A stretch of 33,148 bases of DNA from Candidatus Thalassarchaeaceae archaeon (GCA_030747675.1 JASLKH010000066.1:1-33148), one strand, 5' to 3'; numbered from the stretch's first letter, positions 1 to 8,947 are shown. A program made the numbers and translations. Notes: generated from the sequence alone by a model not told the origin.

Positions 1-753
1 AGCTCCGGCTGGAGGTGCGGTGGGAGGTCCTGCGGGTGGTGCGGATGGAGGTCCTGCCGGTGGTGCGGATGGAGGTCCTGCTGGTGGTGCGGATGGAGGT
101 CCTGCTGGTGGTGCGGATGGAGGTCCTGCCGGTGTAGGAACTTGCGCAGTAGTATACACGGTAGTAGTGTGAGAATTAGGTAGAGAGGATTGCGATTCTA
201 ACAAACCTCCTGCAAAAGCGGCTTGAATTGGATTTGAAGAATCAATATCTGAGGCTAACATTGAATCTTCTTCGAAACTTTCTCCAAAACCATCTAATGC
301 ATTTCCAAATATGGATGCCATCGGGTCATCTTCATAGATTAAGGTGGATGGAGGGAGAGAAGACATTTTTTGATCAATTTCGTTCTTCTTCCTTGGCTCA
401 TTTTCAATTCTAACCTCATTAGTAAATGGTCCAAGCTCAATTGTTTTGGGTCCCGAATCTGTGTTGTAATCAAGTTTAAACAACCACGCCCCAGTATCAG
501 CAGGAATCCAAAATGTCAAGTTATCATCATCATTAGATTCAATTCTTTTTGGAGCACTTCGTGTCAACCCATGGGTTCCATCCATTGCTCTTACATCACC
601 TCGAATATCCCACAAATCTTGCCTTGATTCATTAGCAACATCGATTGTTATTTCAAGAACATCATCATCATCATCATCAATTTCCTCTACTACAGTCCAC
701 AATGTTGCTGTGACTCCTTGAGATGAAGCGGATTGCTGATTTGATGGTGGCAT
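1..753 (-). CDS. Proline-rich repeat protein of unknown function (partial, C-terminus outside window)
   Basis: Translating the minus strand from the ATG at 753 gives 251 codons without a stop up to the left edge, so the C-terminus is missing. No in-frame start lies between this ATG and the TAA that ends the upstream RDD gene, and the gap between the genes is 51 bp. The first ~110 residues look like a soluble beta-sandwich: an ATLWTVVEEI strand, a run of five Asp, then DVANESRQDLWDIRGDV, reminiscent of an Ig/CARDB-like fold. An acidic linker follows. The last visible part is a tandem octapeptide of the AGPPSAPP type. No signal peptide or membrane segment is visible, so it is probably cytoplasmic, or the tail of a membrane protein that continues outside. 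It is likely co-transcribed with the RDD gene. No family was recognised; it is called coding because the frame is long and its composition is consistent. Confidence 0.75.
   Translation of the reverse strand, partial: MPPSNQQSASSQGVTATLWTVVEEIDDDDDDVLEITIDVANESRQDLWDIRGDVRAMDGTHGLTRSAPKRIESNDDDNLTFWIPADTGAWLFKLDYNTDSGPKTIELGPFTNEVRIENEPRKKNEIDQKMSSLPPSTLIYEDDPMASIFGNALDGFGESFEEDSMLASDIDSSNPIQAAFAGGLLESQSSLPNSHTTTVYTTAQVPTPAGPPSAPPAGPPSAPPAGPPSAPPAGPPSAPPAGPPTAPPAGA
11..130 (-). repeat. Five in-frame 24-bp tandem repeats (AGPPSAPP units)
   Basis: Copies start at 11, 35, 59, 83 and 107 with an exact 24-bp period. The last four are nearly identical (ggtggtgcggatggaggtcc plus four bases); the first has several substitutions. 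Read on the minus strand they encode Ala-Gly-Pro-Pro-Ser-Ala-Pro-Pro. Purity is highest in the middle, as expected for recent slippage expansion. The array may continue beyond the left edge. Confidence 0.9.
661..679 (-). repeat. (ATC)6 trinucleotide run encoding poly-Asp
   Basis: Six consecutive atc triplets on the plus strand read as five GAT (Asp) codons on the minus strand, inside the proline-rich protein. It is a small microsatellite that could vary in length between strains. Confidence 0.7.
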
Positions 754-804
754 TACCGTGACGGTATCGACACCGCTACTTGAATCCCGCTCTGTAAAGT
801 GCCC

Positions 805-1386
805 TTAACGAAGGTGCCTTCTTTTAGCGGGAGGCAATGAATTTGCAACAACAACAATACTTGCACACTCTAGATCTATACTGGATTGATGAGTGTGCCT
901 ACGGTGGATATGTCTTGAATCGATGATGAAGAATATGATATTCAAAAAGGGTAGGAGATATTTCAGTTTCATCACAGAACGTTTCCCACAATCTGAACGG
1001 GGCAACGGTTCTCCATCTTCGCGAACAACTGCTAGTCCAAACCAGCGTTGACCCAAAGTTCGGCCAAGTGTTGCAACGAGATACTTTTGATACAAATATG
1101 CAGCAACTAAAATAATCCCCCAATTTAGTACTGAAACCCACCACTGGGTAGATACAAGTATAGTGTAACTAAAGGCATCTAAGATTCTCCATTTAGTCAA
1201 AATTGAAAGAACTCCCATGAATGCAATTACATCTAACATGAATGCAGACAACCTTTTCCAAATAGGTGCCAAGATTGTTCCTTCTGGAATTGGCCAATGC
1301 CCCGAATTGTTCTGAATAGATTGTTTGGCTAGAGTAATTCCATCACCATGAATAGAAATGGGGTTGTCTTCACTCATGATTCTCAT
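805..1386 (-). CDS. RDD family integral membrane protein
   Basis: The RDD domain is recognisable. The first hydrophobic segment carries the Arg...Asp signature (WKRLSAFMLDVIAF), a second hydrophobic stretch follows (VLNWGIILVAAYLYQKYL), and then the conserved TLGRTLGQRWFGLAVVREDG loop. The C-terminal segment, LLPFLNIIFFIIDSRHIHRRH, matches the usual 'L.D...RQ.LHD' ending of the family in degenerate form. RDD proteins are multi-pass membrane proteins, mostly of unknown function, some linked to ion transport. Three starts are possible: TTG 1401, ATG 1386 and ATG 1377. A GGAAGG lies about 10 nt before ATG 1377 and only 1 nt before ATG 1386, so 1377 is a good alternative. It lies 26 bp after the helicase stop and 51 bp before the proline-rich gene, so these three may form one transcript. 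Confidence 0.8.
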   Translation of the reverse strand: MRIMSEDNPISIHGDGITLAKQSIQNNSGHWPIPEGTILAPIWKRLSAFMLDVIAFMGVLSILTKWRILDAFSYTILVSTQWWVSVLNWGIILVAAYLYQKYLVATLGRTLGQRWFGLAVVREDGEPLPRSDCGKRSVMKLKYLLPFLNIIFFIIDSRHIHRRHTHQSSIDLECASIVVVANSLPPAKRRHLR

Positions 1387-1412
1387 ACCTTCCGTGTTCA
1401 ACCCTGTTTATG

Positions 1413-3431
1413 TTACATATGTATGACGTGGTACGCTTCCAAACCTCTCTCACTAGCCCAATCACACCATGAAGCCCAATCTGAATCATTTCGTAAAGTT
1501 CGAGGATGACCGAGTAAAATCAAACCCCTACGAGCTCTAGTTATTGCGACATTTAATCTTCGATGATCCTTCAGGAAGCCCATTTCTCCAGCATCATTTG
1601 CCCTTACTGCTGACAGAACGATTACATCTTTCTCTCTACCTTGATAGCCATCAATACTCTTGATTTCTAATCCATGATATTTTTCACCAAGTTCTCTTCC
1701 CCCAGCATTTGAAAATAGATCATTCAATAGCCTTACTTGACCACTATATGGGGTAACTACACCAATTTCATCAGCAGTGATATCTCCACCTGAAAGTAAC
1801 ATATCGACAATTCTTAGGGCGAGTCCTGCTTCATCCAAATTCTGCTTTGAAGAGCCATCTCCACTAGTATCCTCCACCCCTTCAACTGGTACAAAAGCCA
1901 CAGGTGCATCCCAATTAGGCCAAACGAAACCAATTGGCGCAGGCCGTTCTTCAGCAGCAACTCCATCAGTCAATTCACCGCCATAAAACCGCTCACTGGG
2001 CCATTCACGAATTACTGGATGCATCCTGTATTGGGTAGTCAACATTGTTGCAGGTAGTCCAAGAGTTATTAATCGCTCAAAAAGAGATCTTGCTAGCCCT
2101 TTTTCTTCCGCCCTTCTAGAAATCACAGTCGGTGGTAATTGTCTATGGTCTCCTACCAGGACAACATGTCTTGCACCTTTCATTAATGGAACTAAGGAAG
2201 CAGGCTCAGTTGCTTGAGTAGATTCATCCATCAACACCAATGGGAATCTACGAGATTCTAGCAACAAGTGACCGGCTCCTATACAAGTTGAACAAATAAC
2301 TTCAGCATGATCTATGATGTCATCACGCATTTGATTTTCAATTCGTCTGATTTCTTTCCAACCTCGATTAACATCTCGATGAGCAATCCCCTTCTCTTTA
2401 CCTTTCATTGATGGTAATCTTCGAGTTAAATCTTCATTCAACTTTAGTAATACATCCACATCATCCCTTAGATGATGTTCTTCCATTTTAGCTGCCATTG
2501 TTGCATCTCTCAGATTTTCTCTCACTTTGACAGGTTGCCCGATTCGAATTGCCTTTACACCAGCATTCAGCATTCCTTCAAGCAAGTTATCTACTGCGAC
2601 ATTTGAATCTGCTACTGCTAGAATTGGACCGACCCCCGTCTTTGCCCAAGATGCCAAAATTTGTACTGCAGTGTGTGTTTTTCCAGTCCCAGGGGGCCCC
2701 TGAATTAATGATAATCGGCTCTTCATAGCAGTGTCAAAAGCAATTTGTTGCGACCCATTCAAGTTTTTGCTATGACCAGAAGATGCAACAAGACGTTTTT
2801 CCATCCCACCTAAATTTGCTACACGCCCAGCACTGCCCGCAATATCTTTGACTTGACCAAAAATCAATTCGCGAAGGGGTGAAGCACCTTCTTCAGAATA
2901 CATTGCATCAATAGCTTGAGCCATTCGGTCATGCGCTACACGATTTACCCCACGATCTAAGCGCCATACACCTTCACGAATTTTTGGAGGTTGTTCGTTG
3001 AAAACGATTCTGATGAATGAACGACTTCGTGACAACACAGTTCCTTCAAACACTTTTTCTTTCACTGGGTTCTTTCGAGACAATGTGACAATATCTCCAT
3101 GTGAGAAACGATGATGTGGGAGGCTCACTCCTTTACAAAAAACCTTCACCACACGATCTCCGAATAACCACCCGTCGTTTTTTGCTAACAAATCGAATAG
3201 AGTTAATCCATTTTCAACAAGTTGACTTCTTGTCCATTTCCGCAATCGTTCTTCTACTGCAGACATTTCATCTTCAAGTTCTAAATCGATCAAATTGTGA
3301 AACCTCTCATGATAATCTTGTGATCGTGGAAAGGAATCTAAGATGACACCTTCAGATTCTGATGGTGATATTGAAGTGCCCGTAGGGGGGCCGCGCCTAA
3401 TGCGGTGGACCCGTCCTTTCTTGTCAACCAT
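1413..3431 (-). CDS. Superfamily 1B helicase, Upf1/SMUBP-2 (IGHMBP2) type
   Basis: The 672-residue protein has all core motifs of Upf1-like SF1 helicases in order: Walker A GPPGTGKT (245-252), Walker B DEST (402-405), GDHRQLPP (427-434), QYRMHP (467-472), GYQGRE (595-600) and RRLNVAITRAR (624-634). The N-terminal ~200 residues, with a beta-barrel-like stretch around HGDIVTLSRKNP, match the accessory 1B region of IGHMBP2/DNA2-type enzymes. Family members are ATP-dependent 5'-3' helicases on RNA or DNA, so a role in nucleic-acid remodelling is well supported, but the exact substrate is not. ATG 3431 is the first good start. The gene is divergent from the zinc-ribbon gene at 3566, with about 134 bp between them, and heads a possible three-gene minus-strand unit with the RDD and proline-rich genes. 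Confidence 0.92.
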   Translation of the reverse strand: MVDKKGRVHRIRRGPPTGTSISPSESEGVILDSFPRSQDYHERFHNLIDLELEDEMSAVEERLRKWTRSQLVENGLTLFDLLAKNDGWLFGDRVVKVFCKGVSLPHHRFSHGDIVTLSRKNPVKEKVFEGTVLSRSRSFIRIVFNEQPPKIREGVWRLDRGVNRVAHDRMAQAIDAMYSEEGASPLRELIFGQVKDIAGSAGRVANLGGMEKRLVASSGHSKNLNGSQQIAFDTAMKSRLSLIQGPPGTGKTHTAVQILASWAKTGVGPILAVADSNVAVDNLLEGMLNAGVKAIRIGQPVKVRENLRDATMAAKMEEHHLRDDVDVLLKLNEDLTRRLPSMKGKEKGIAHRDVNRGWKEIRRIENQMRDDIIDHAEVICSTCIGAGHLLLESRRFPLVLMDESTQATEPASLVPLMKGARHVVLVGDHRQLPPTVISRRAEEKGLARSLFERLITLGLPATMLTTQYRMHPVIREWPSERFYGGELTDGVAAEERPAPIGFVWPNWDAPVAFVPVEGVEDTSGDGSSKQNLDEAGLALRIVDMLLSGGDITADEIGVVTPYSGQVRLLNDLFSNAGGRELGEKYHGLEIKSIDGYQGREKDVIVLSAVRANDAGEMGFLKDHRRLNVAITRARRGLILLGHPRTLRNDSDWASWCDWASERGLEAYHVIHM

Positions 3432-3533
3432 GGTACTACCGAAAAGATACTACCCCTTAGCCCTCTCCCTCAGAATCGGGTTTTCCATGGAGATGGTTGA
3501 ACACAAAAAACTCGGCGCGAAATGTAGCGACCC

Positions 3534-3538
3534 TTATA
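3534..3538 (+). promoter_or_regulatory. TATA-like box for the 3566 gene
   Basis: TTATA is centred 30 nt upstream of ATG 3566. That is close to the spacing expected for an archaeal TATA box and a leaderless or near-leaderless mRNA. It supports ATG 3566 over the upstream in-frame TTG at 3545. Confidence 0.5.
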
Positions 3539-3565
3539 CCATAATTGAGAGCGCCAAGAGTTGGG

Positions 3566-4774
3566 ATGGGTATGTTCGGCTGGCGAAAAAAGCAAGAGGT
3601 TGACGGCAAACAATGTCCGTTATGCCAACTTGTGAATACTGAAGATGCCGATCAATGCACAAGGTGTTACTACGAATTCACAGTGGCTGCTCATCGTCAA
3701 ACAGTGTCAGAAGTATCCAGTGAAGAACAAAGTGACTTATTTGATGCATTATTGGGTGAAGATGATCAAAATAATGAAGATGAGACTATGGTCGATTGGA
3801 CATCTCACAAATTCACTATGGATGATATGACAGTTGAGGTTTCACCATATGATGATGATGGAATCGTTGAAGTTGATAAAGCCATATCTTTGGAAAATCA
3901 ATTTGATTCCCCTAATCCGGTTGCACGAGTTAAGAAACAGGACGTTGGAGATGTTGAGGATGGATATGTACTGACTGCAGCCGATGCTCCAAAGAATGCT
4001 GAAAAGTTTGATTATGGTAGCGGACCCGACTTATCTTATGTTGAGGAACAACATGTTGCTCCAGTTGTCAAACTGGTTGAAATAACTGAGAGTGAAGATA
4101 GAGAACCAGTTCAATCAGCTTCATCAATTGATGATTTAGATGAAGAAGAGGTCATAGAACCTCCTCAAACCCAGCAAAAGGAACAATCAATATCCAAAAC
4201 ACCCCCCACATCTCATGAATTGGAGGTTCCATTTGATACAGAACCACCTAAATCAGTTCCAGTCCCCCAGATTCCCAATGCAAATACGCCATCAACTCCC
4301 CAGCCCCCTTCTATCCCAGTACTAAGTGCAACAGTATCGGTTACCGAAGCGTTTTCTCCTCTATCAGATTCAACTCAACCCTCACCTATTGTAGAGCCAT
4401 CACAAATTTCTCCAGCACCTCCTGTTGTGCAAACTCCTTCGATTCCATTGGTTCCTTCAATTCCTTCGTCACAGAACTCATCCATTTGGCCTTGGCCTCA
4501 ATCTGAACCTTGGGAAGATCCTGAACTTCGAAAGAGCCTTCGTGAAACGATGGAAGCAGCTAAATCAGGAAATATAGATGATGCGAAAAGGAGTTTGGTT
4601 TCTCTAGGTCCACATTTAGGAGAAAGAATTGATTTAATATTCCACATTGGAGTTTTGTTGAAGCGATTTGGTCAAGAAGAGACGATGCAAAAAATGATCC
4701 AAAATGCACAAGTAAAATATCCAGACTCCGCAGAAGTCTCGAAAGCAGTTGAACATCTGTTAGATGCAGAGTGA
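3566..4774 (+). CDS. Zinc-ribbon protein with acidic/proline-rich linker and helical C-terminal domain
   Basis: Starting at ATG 3566 the protein has 402 residues. Near the N-terminus two Cys pairs (C17-x2-C20, C31-x2-C34 in the context CPLC...CTRC) form a rubredoxin/zinc-ribbon-like knuckle. Next comes a ~260-residue low-complexity linker, first Asp/Glu-rich and then Pro/Ser/Thr-rich. The C-terminal ~85 residues are helical (ELRKSLRETMEAAKSGNIDD...), with a pattern like one or two tetratricopeptide-type helical pairs. No signal peptide is visible, so it should be cytoplasmic. This layout suggests a scaffold or adaptor, but no specific function can be assigned. Its TGA overlaps the GTG start of the acetyltransferase by 4 bp, implying translational coupling. 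An ATG two codons downstream (3572) is an alternative start. Confidence 0.75.
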   Translation: MGMFGWRKKQEVDGKQCPLCQLVNTEDADQCTRCYYEFTVAAHRQTVSEVSSEEQSDLFDALLGEDDQNNEDETMVDWTSHKFTMDDMTVEVSPYDDDGIVEVDKAISLENQFDSPNPVARVKKQDVGDVEDGYVLTAADAPKNAEKFDYGSGPDLSYVEEQHVAPVVKLVEITESEDREPVQSASSIDDLDEEEVIEPPQTQQKEQSISKTPPTSHELEVPFDTEPPKSVPVPQIPNANTPSTPQPPSIPVLSATVSVTEAFSPLSDSTQPSPIVEPSQISPAPPVVQTPSIPLVPSIPSSQNSSIWPWPQSEPWEDPELRKSLRETMEAAKSGNIDDAKRSLVSLGPHLGERIDLIFHIGVLLKRFGQEETMQKMIQNAQVKYPDSAEVSKAVEHLLDAE

Positions 4775-5385
4775 ACCTCAAACAGGACCCCCTCTTCGCC
4801 GAATTCATGCGTCCAACATCTTCTCTGATTTCAGAAGAAGGGATTAGGTTAATCCCTGCGGATCCTATTTGGCACGAATCAATCGTCGTGGCAATTAAAG
4901 AAAGTCAGCCTGATGTACGTCATGCATTGCCATGGTTTGAATGGAGTTCTCCGATAGATGTTCAAGTTTCAGAATATTTGGAAGAAGTGCAACGATTAGG
5001 AAGAGGTGGTCTATCACACCATTGGATTGTTGTTCATAGGGACACTTTTGTCGGGTTGATTGCATTGGATCATAGCCCACATTTAGTAATCGGCCATTGG
5101 AACCTAGGTTATTGGATACGTTCGGCATACCAGGGCCGTCGATTTGCCAGTTATGCCATTGATTCTGTCTTAACTTGGATTAGTGCAGCAGGGGGTGCCC
5201 CAACTGCAATTGAAATGCGAGTAGATCCATTGAATATTGCAGGAGTAGCCACTGCAATTTCAGCCGCACGAAGATGGAAAGGACACCGTTTTGAAGAAGG
5301 AGATGTCCATGTTGTGATTGGAGAGGAGTTTGTATTTCATTACTGTTGGTTGATTCCACGCTTACCTATTGAGGCATCGTCATGA
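4771..5385 (+). CDS. GNAT family (RimJ/RimL-type) N-acetyltransferase
   Basis: A 204-residue protein with the GNAT pattern. The N-terminal strand IRLIPADPIWHESIVVAI is like the 'L R p l ..D' opening of RimL-type enzymes. A central beta-hairpin (HHWIVVHRDTFVGLIALD) follows, then the acetyl-CoA-binding motif A region GYWIRSAYQGRRFASYAI, where QGRRFA replaces the usual Q/RGxGxA loop. The family transfers acetyl from acetyl-CoA to amino groups of proteins or small molecules; the substrate is not predictable here. The GTG at 4771 overlaps the previous stop in a GTGA arrangement; an internal ATG at 4807 is a shorter alternative. The stop overlaps the next ATG at 5382 (ATGA), so this gene sits in the middle of a three-gene coupled operon. 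Confidence 0.82.
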   Translation: MNLKQDPLFAEFMRPTSSLISEEGIRLIPADPIWHESIVVAIKESQPDVRHALPWFEWSSPIDVQVSEYLEEVQRLGRGGLSHHWIVVHRDTFVGLIALDHSPHLVIGHWNLGYWIRSAYQGRRFASYAIDSVLTWISAAGGAPTAIEMRVDPLNIAGVATAISAARRWKGHRFEEGDVHVVIGEEFVFHYCWLIPRLPIEASS

Positions 5386-6152
5386 ATTACTGGCTTAGTG
5401 TTGATACGGATGACATTTGTCATTTACCATCCAACCGGGGGCATCCAACACGTTCTTCTAATCCAATGGAGTTCTGGAAAACAGATGGATATCAGGCTTC
5501 TAAACAACTCCTGAAATGCACTGATTCATTCATGAATTGGGCATCAAATGGCCCTGACGTGACTATATTTTTAATTGCTGAACAATTGGATTGCCCAGCA
5601 TTTTATTCTAAGATGAAATCACTTCTTGATTTTCCAAATATCACGATAGCATGCCACGGGTGGGGACATAGATGTTGGTCTGCATGGCCGAAAGAAATTT
5701 CTGATTTTTCAGATATGCTAATTGCTGCAAAAAACCGTCTTTCAAAATTCGCCGGCCCCTCGTGGCGCCCATGGTTTCGAGCTCCGGGTGGATATGTATC
5801 TCAATGGATGGCGGCCCCTCTTGCTGCTGCCGGATTTAGTATAGACTCTTCTGTCAACCCCTCAAAATGGGTTGCTCGAAAGATGAATGGAAATTGGAAA
5901 AAAGTCATCACATCTATGAACAATTCAGGACTTAAAGAAAGACCGTGGCTGGTTTCAAAAATTGGACCAGCCTGTGGTCCAGCATTGAGTTTGTTTCCAT
6001 TTTCATTATTCGCAAAGAGGGCATGGAGTAATGCATCTAAAGGAAATACAGTTAATCCGGAAAATGAAGAAGTAAATACGCTATATTGGCATATACTTGA
6101 CCATGGTCGGAAAGCTGGAAAGTGGGAGCCACCATTATCTAAAGAGAAGTGA
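5382..6152 (+). CDS. Polysaccharide deacetylase (NodB homology, CE4-like)
   Basis: The 256-residue protein shows the CE4/NodB motif set. Asp residues in SVDTDD (D8-D11) match the catalytic base and metal ligand. HGWGHR supplies the metal-binding His pair (H92, H96). WFRAPGGY (about 131-138) is the motif 3 Arg-Pro-Gly loop. WHILDHGRKAG near the C-terminus carries the motif 5 His. Family members remove N- or O-acetyl groups from polysaccharides; the real substrate could be a surface glycan or glycoprotein sugar. No signal peptide is visible, suggesting a cytoplasmic enzyme acting on a precursor. It starts at an ATGA overlap with the acetyltransferase gene. Pairing an acetyltransferase with a deacetylase suggests sugar modification, which is inference. 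Its 3' end overlaps the convergent pyruvate dehydrogenase gene by 14 bp. Confidence 0.85.
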   Translation: MNYWLSVDTDDICHLPSNRGHPTRSSNPMEFWKTDGYQASKQLLKCTDSFMNWASNGPDVTIFLIAEQLDCPAFYSKMKSLLDFPNITIACHGWGHRCWSAWPKEISDFSDMLIAAKNRLSKFAGPSWRPWFRAPGGYVSQWMAAPLAAAGFSIDSSVNPSKWVARKMNGNWKKVITSMNNSGLKERPWLVSKIGPACGPALSLFPFSLFAKRAWSNASKGNTVNPENEEVNTLYWHILDHGRKAGKWEPPLSKEK

Positions 6153-8820
6153 CATCCTTTCTATCAAAAGAAAGGTTGAGATCTTCAATTGCTTTTTCAA
6201 AAACCTCTGAAGATATAACTGAATTTCTCACAAGAGAAGAAATAGCGGCGAGAGCAATATGTTCTCCATCAATTTCAAAAAATCGGCGGAGATTTTGTCG
6301 TGTATCAGAACGCCCAAACCCATCAGTGCCAAGAACCACATAATCACCACTGACCCACTGTCGAATTAAGTCTGGAACAGCCATCATGTTGTCACTAGCG
6401 GCAATTGTAACAGTGCATTTTGAATCATTCAATCGTTCGCTAACCCAAGAATCACGATACGTTTGATTGGGATTTAACCTGTTCCATCTTTCGACATCAA
6501 GTGCATCTCTGCGAAGTTCTCCATAGGACGTTACTGACCAAATTTCTGAAGTGATTCCATATCCTTGCAGTATTTCTTTAGCACGAAGAACTTGTAACAT
6601 AATTGGCCCTGAACCAAGCAGTCGACATTGTGCATTACCTTTCTCAGCACTGCTTTCTATTCGGTATAATCCACGAATAATCCCTTCTTCACAATTTATG
6701 GGTTTCTTTGGCATTGGGTAGTTTTCGTTGTAAACTGTGATGTAGTACATGGCATCCTTTTCATCAACATACATTTCATTAATTCCGTGCTGAATGATAG
6801 TGGCTAATTCGTAAGCATATGCAGGATCCCATGCCTTCACTGCTGGATTTGTTAAAGCCATCAAATGTGAGTGCCCATCTTGATGTTGCAATCCTTCGCC
6901 ATTCAGGGTAGTTCGACCAGCTGTCGCACCTATTAGGAAACCTCTTGTCCGACTATCGGCAGCAGACCAAATTAAATCAGCCACACGTTGGAATCCAAAC
7001 ATTGAGTAATAGATGTAAAACGGAATTGTTGGGCAAGATTGTGTTGCATATGAGGTGCCACTTGCAATGAAAGTAGACATCGCCCCCGCTTCATTAATCC
7101 CTTCTTCAAGAATTTGCCCAGTTAAACTTTCTTTGTACTTCATCAAAACTGCATGGTCAACAGGTTTGTACATTTGTCCAGCAGGAGAATAAATACCAAA
7201 TTCACTGAATAATGGATCCATTCCAAAAGTTCGTGCTTCATCAGGAACAACTGGAACAACAAGATTCCCGAAATCTCCTGATTTCATTAAACTCCTCATT
7301 AATTTGACAAATACCATTGTTGTACTTACTTGTAATTTACCCTTTGTACCTTCATCGAATTCAGAATATACTTTCTTTGTTGGTACAACCAACTCATTTT
7401 TAGGAACTCTTCGTTCTGGTACAAAACCCCCTAAACCTTTCCTCTTTGACAATAAATAATCAACCTCTTCGGGATAATTTTCTGGTTGTATGTAAGGTAG
7501 ATTTTCTAGTTGGGTATCGGTGAATGGTAAATTCATCGAATCACGCATAAATTGCAAGTCTTTTTGCTCCGCTTTTTTCTTCCCATGAGTAGAATTTCTT
7601 CCAGCAAATGAAGGTCCTAGACCCCACCCCTTGATGGTTCGAACTAGGATAACAGTTGGCCTTCCTTTATGCTCTCTAGCAGCATGATAGGCTGCGTTGA
7701 TTTTTTTGAAATCATGCCCTCCTACATCATCAGTTAATACTTCGAGCTCATCATCTGAAAGATGGGCTACAATTGCGGTAAGTTCAGCTGTATTGAATAA
7801 ATCAGTTCGAATGGTTGCACCATCTGCTGTCATTATTCGTTGCTCATCCCCATCGACTAATGATTCTAAACGCCTAGAGAGATGCCCATCGACGTCATTG
7901 GCAAATAGTGAATCCCAAGAAGAACCCCATAGACATTTTATGACATTCCACCCCGAACCTGTAAATCGGCTAGATAATTCTTGCACAATTTTCCCATTGC
8001 CTCGTACTGGCCCGTCTAAACGCTGGAGATTGCAATTGATAACCATTACAAGATTGTCTAAATTTTCACGTGATGCCATTACAATTTCTGATAGAGATTC
8101 AGGTTCATCAGATTCCCCATCCCCCATGAAATACCATACGGTAGATTCTGAAGTATCAGTAAGCCCCCTATTGTGTAAATATCGGTTAAACCTAGCTTGT
8201 CTAATGGCAGTCATTGCCCCAAGCCCCATACTTACACTTGGGTATTCCCAAAATTCTGGCATTAATCTTGGATGTGGATACGATGAAAGTCCAGTTCCAT
8301 CGACCTCTTGGCGAAATTGTTCGATGATGGCTTCATTCATTCTTCCTTCCATCCAGGCACGTGAGTAAATTCCCGGACTTGCATGACCTTGCCAGTAGAT
8401 ATGATCTCCATTTCCCACCCCATCTTTACCTCGGAAAAAGTTATTCTGAGCAACCTCCCATAAATGGGCAGTACTTGCGTAGGTCGAGATGTGCCCTCCA
8501 ATACCCTCCAATTTTTTGTTACTGCGGGTAACCATCATCATTGCATTCCAACGAATGATATCAAGAATTCTAGTTTCAATCTCGAGGTTTCCCGGATATT
8601 TGGGTTGATGAGACGGATGTATTGAATTAACATATGGAGTATGCGTTAATTCGCCTAATGGGACACCAATTTCATTAGCCATATTGACAGTTTCTTGCAG
8701 TAAATAACGAGCTCGTTCTGGCCCGAAATTTTCCTCAACAGAAAGAATAGAATCTCGCCATTCTTGGGTTTCATCCTCGTCGGAGTCCGGAAGAGCGCTT
8801 CGATAGTTACTACCCTCCAC
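6139..8820 (-). CDS. aceE: Pyruvate dehydrogenase E1 component, homodimeric bacterial (AceE) type
   Basis: From the GTG at 8820 the protein has 893 residues, close to the 887 of E. coli AceE, and aligns throughout from memory. Examples are EYPGNLE-like KYPGNLEIETRI, GHISTYAST, FRQEVDGTGLSSYPHPRLMP, the thiamine-diphosphate motif GDGESDEPE (GDGE at 233-236) closing at NCN (262-264), RTLNGEGLQHQDGHSH and LGTDGFGRSDTR. It decarboxylates pyruvate and acetylates the lipoyl group of E2. E2 and E3 are not in this window. An upstream in-frame ATG at 8943 would add 41 residues with no AceE counterpart; it has GGAGGAG 12 nt upstream, so it cannot be excluded. A TATAC at 8841-8845, about 23 nt before GTG 8820, mildly favours the short form. 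The TAG stop overlaps the deacetylase gene by 14 bp, tail to tail. Confidence 0.95.
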   Translation of the reverse strand: MEGSNYRSALPDSDEDETQEWRDSILSVEENFGPERARYLLQETVNMANEIGVPLGELTHTPYVNSIHPSHQPKYPGNLEIETRILDIIRWNAMMMVTRSNKKLEGIGGHISTYASTAHLWEVAQNNFFRGKDGVGNGDHIYWQGHASPGIYSRAWMEGRMNEAIIEQFRQEVDGTGLSSYPHPRLMPEFWEYPSVSMGLGAMTAIRQARFNRYLHNRGLTDTSESTVWYFMGDGESDEPESLSEIVMASRENLDNLVMVINCNLQRLDGPVRGNGKIVQELSSRFTGSGWNVIKCLWGSSWDSLFANDVDGHLSRRLESLVDGDEQRIMTADGATIRTDLFNTAELTAIVAHLSDDELEVLTDDVGGHDFKKINAAYHAAREHKGRPTVILVRTIKGWGLGPSFAGRNSTHGKKKAEQKDLQFMRDSMNLPFTDTQLENLPYIQPENYPEEVDYLLSKRKGLGGFVPERRVPKNELVVPTKKVYSEFDEGTKGKLQVSTTMVFVKLMRSLMKSGDFGNLVVPVVPDEARTFGMDPLFSEFGIYSPAGQMYKPVDHAVLMKYKESLTGQILEEGINEAGAMSTFIASGTSYATQSCPTIPFYIYYSMFGFQRVADLIWSAADSRTRGFLIGATAGRTTLNGEGLQHQDGHSHLMALTNPAVKAWDPAYAYELATIIQHGINEMYVDEKDAMYYITVYNENYPMPKKPINCEEGIIRGLYRIESSAEKGNAQCRLLGSGPIMLQVLRAKEILQGYGITSEIWSVTSYGELRRDALDVERWNRLNPNQTYRDSWVSERLNDSKCTVTIAASDNMMAVPDLIRQWVSGDYVVLGTDGFGRSDTRQNLRRFFEIDGEHIALAAISSLVRNSVISSEVFEKAIEDLNLSFDRKDVTSL

Positions 8821-8947
8821 CGAATCGCCTCGTTTGTTCGGTATACCGGTTGGTATTGAACCAATCGCTATTACTCCTAGATATCCATTCAAAATGATGA
8901 TTGTAGTTTTATTGCCACTTTGTATGAATAATCTGTATACCATTCAC

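Noticed and set aside
11-130. CRISPR-like short repeat array
   Set aside because: Units are directly adjacent with no spacers, have a 24-bp period and stay in frame inside a coding region.
8821-8943. 41-residue N-terminal extension of AceE
   Set aside because: It has no counterpart in AceE, whose alignment begins just after GTG 8820. It is not fully excluded because GGAGGAG precedes ATG 8943.
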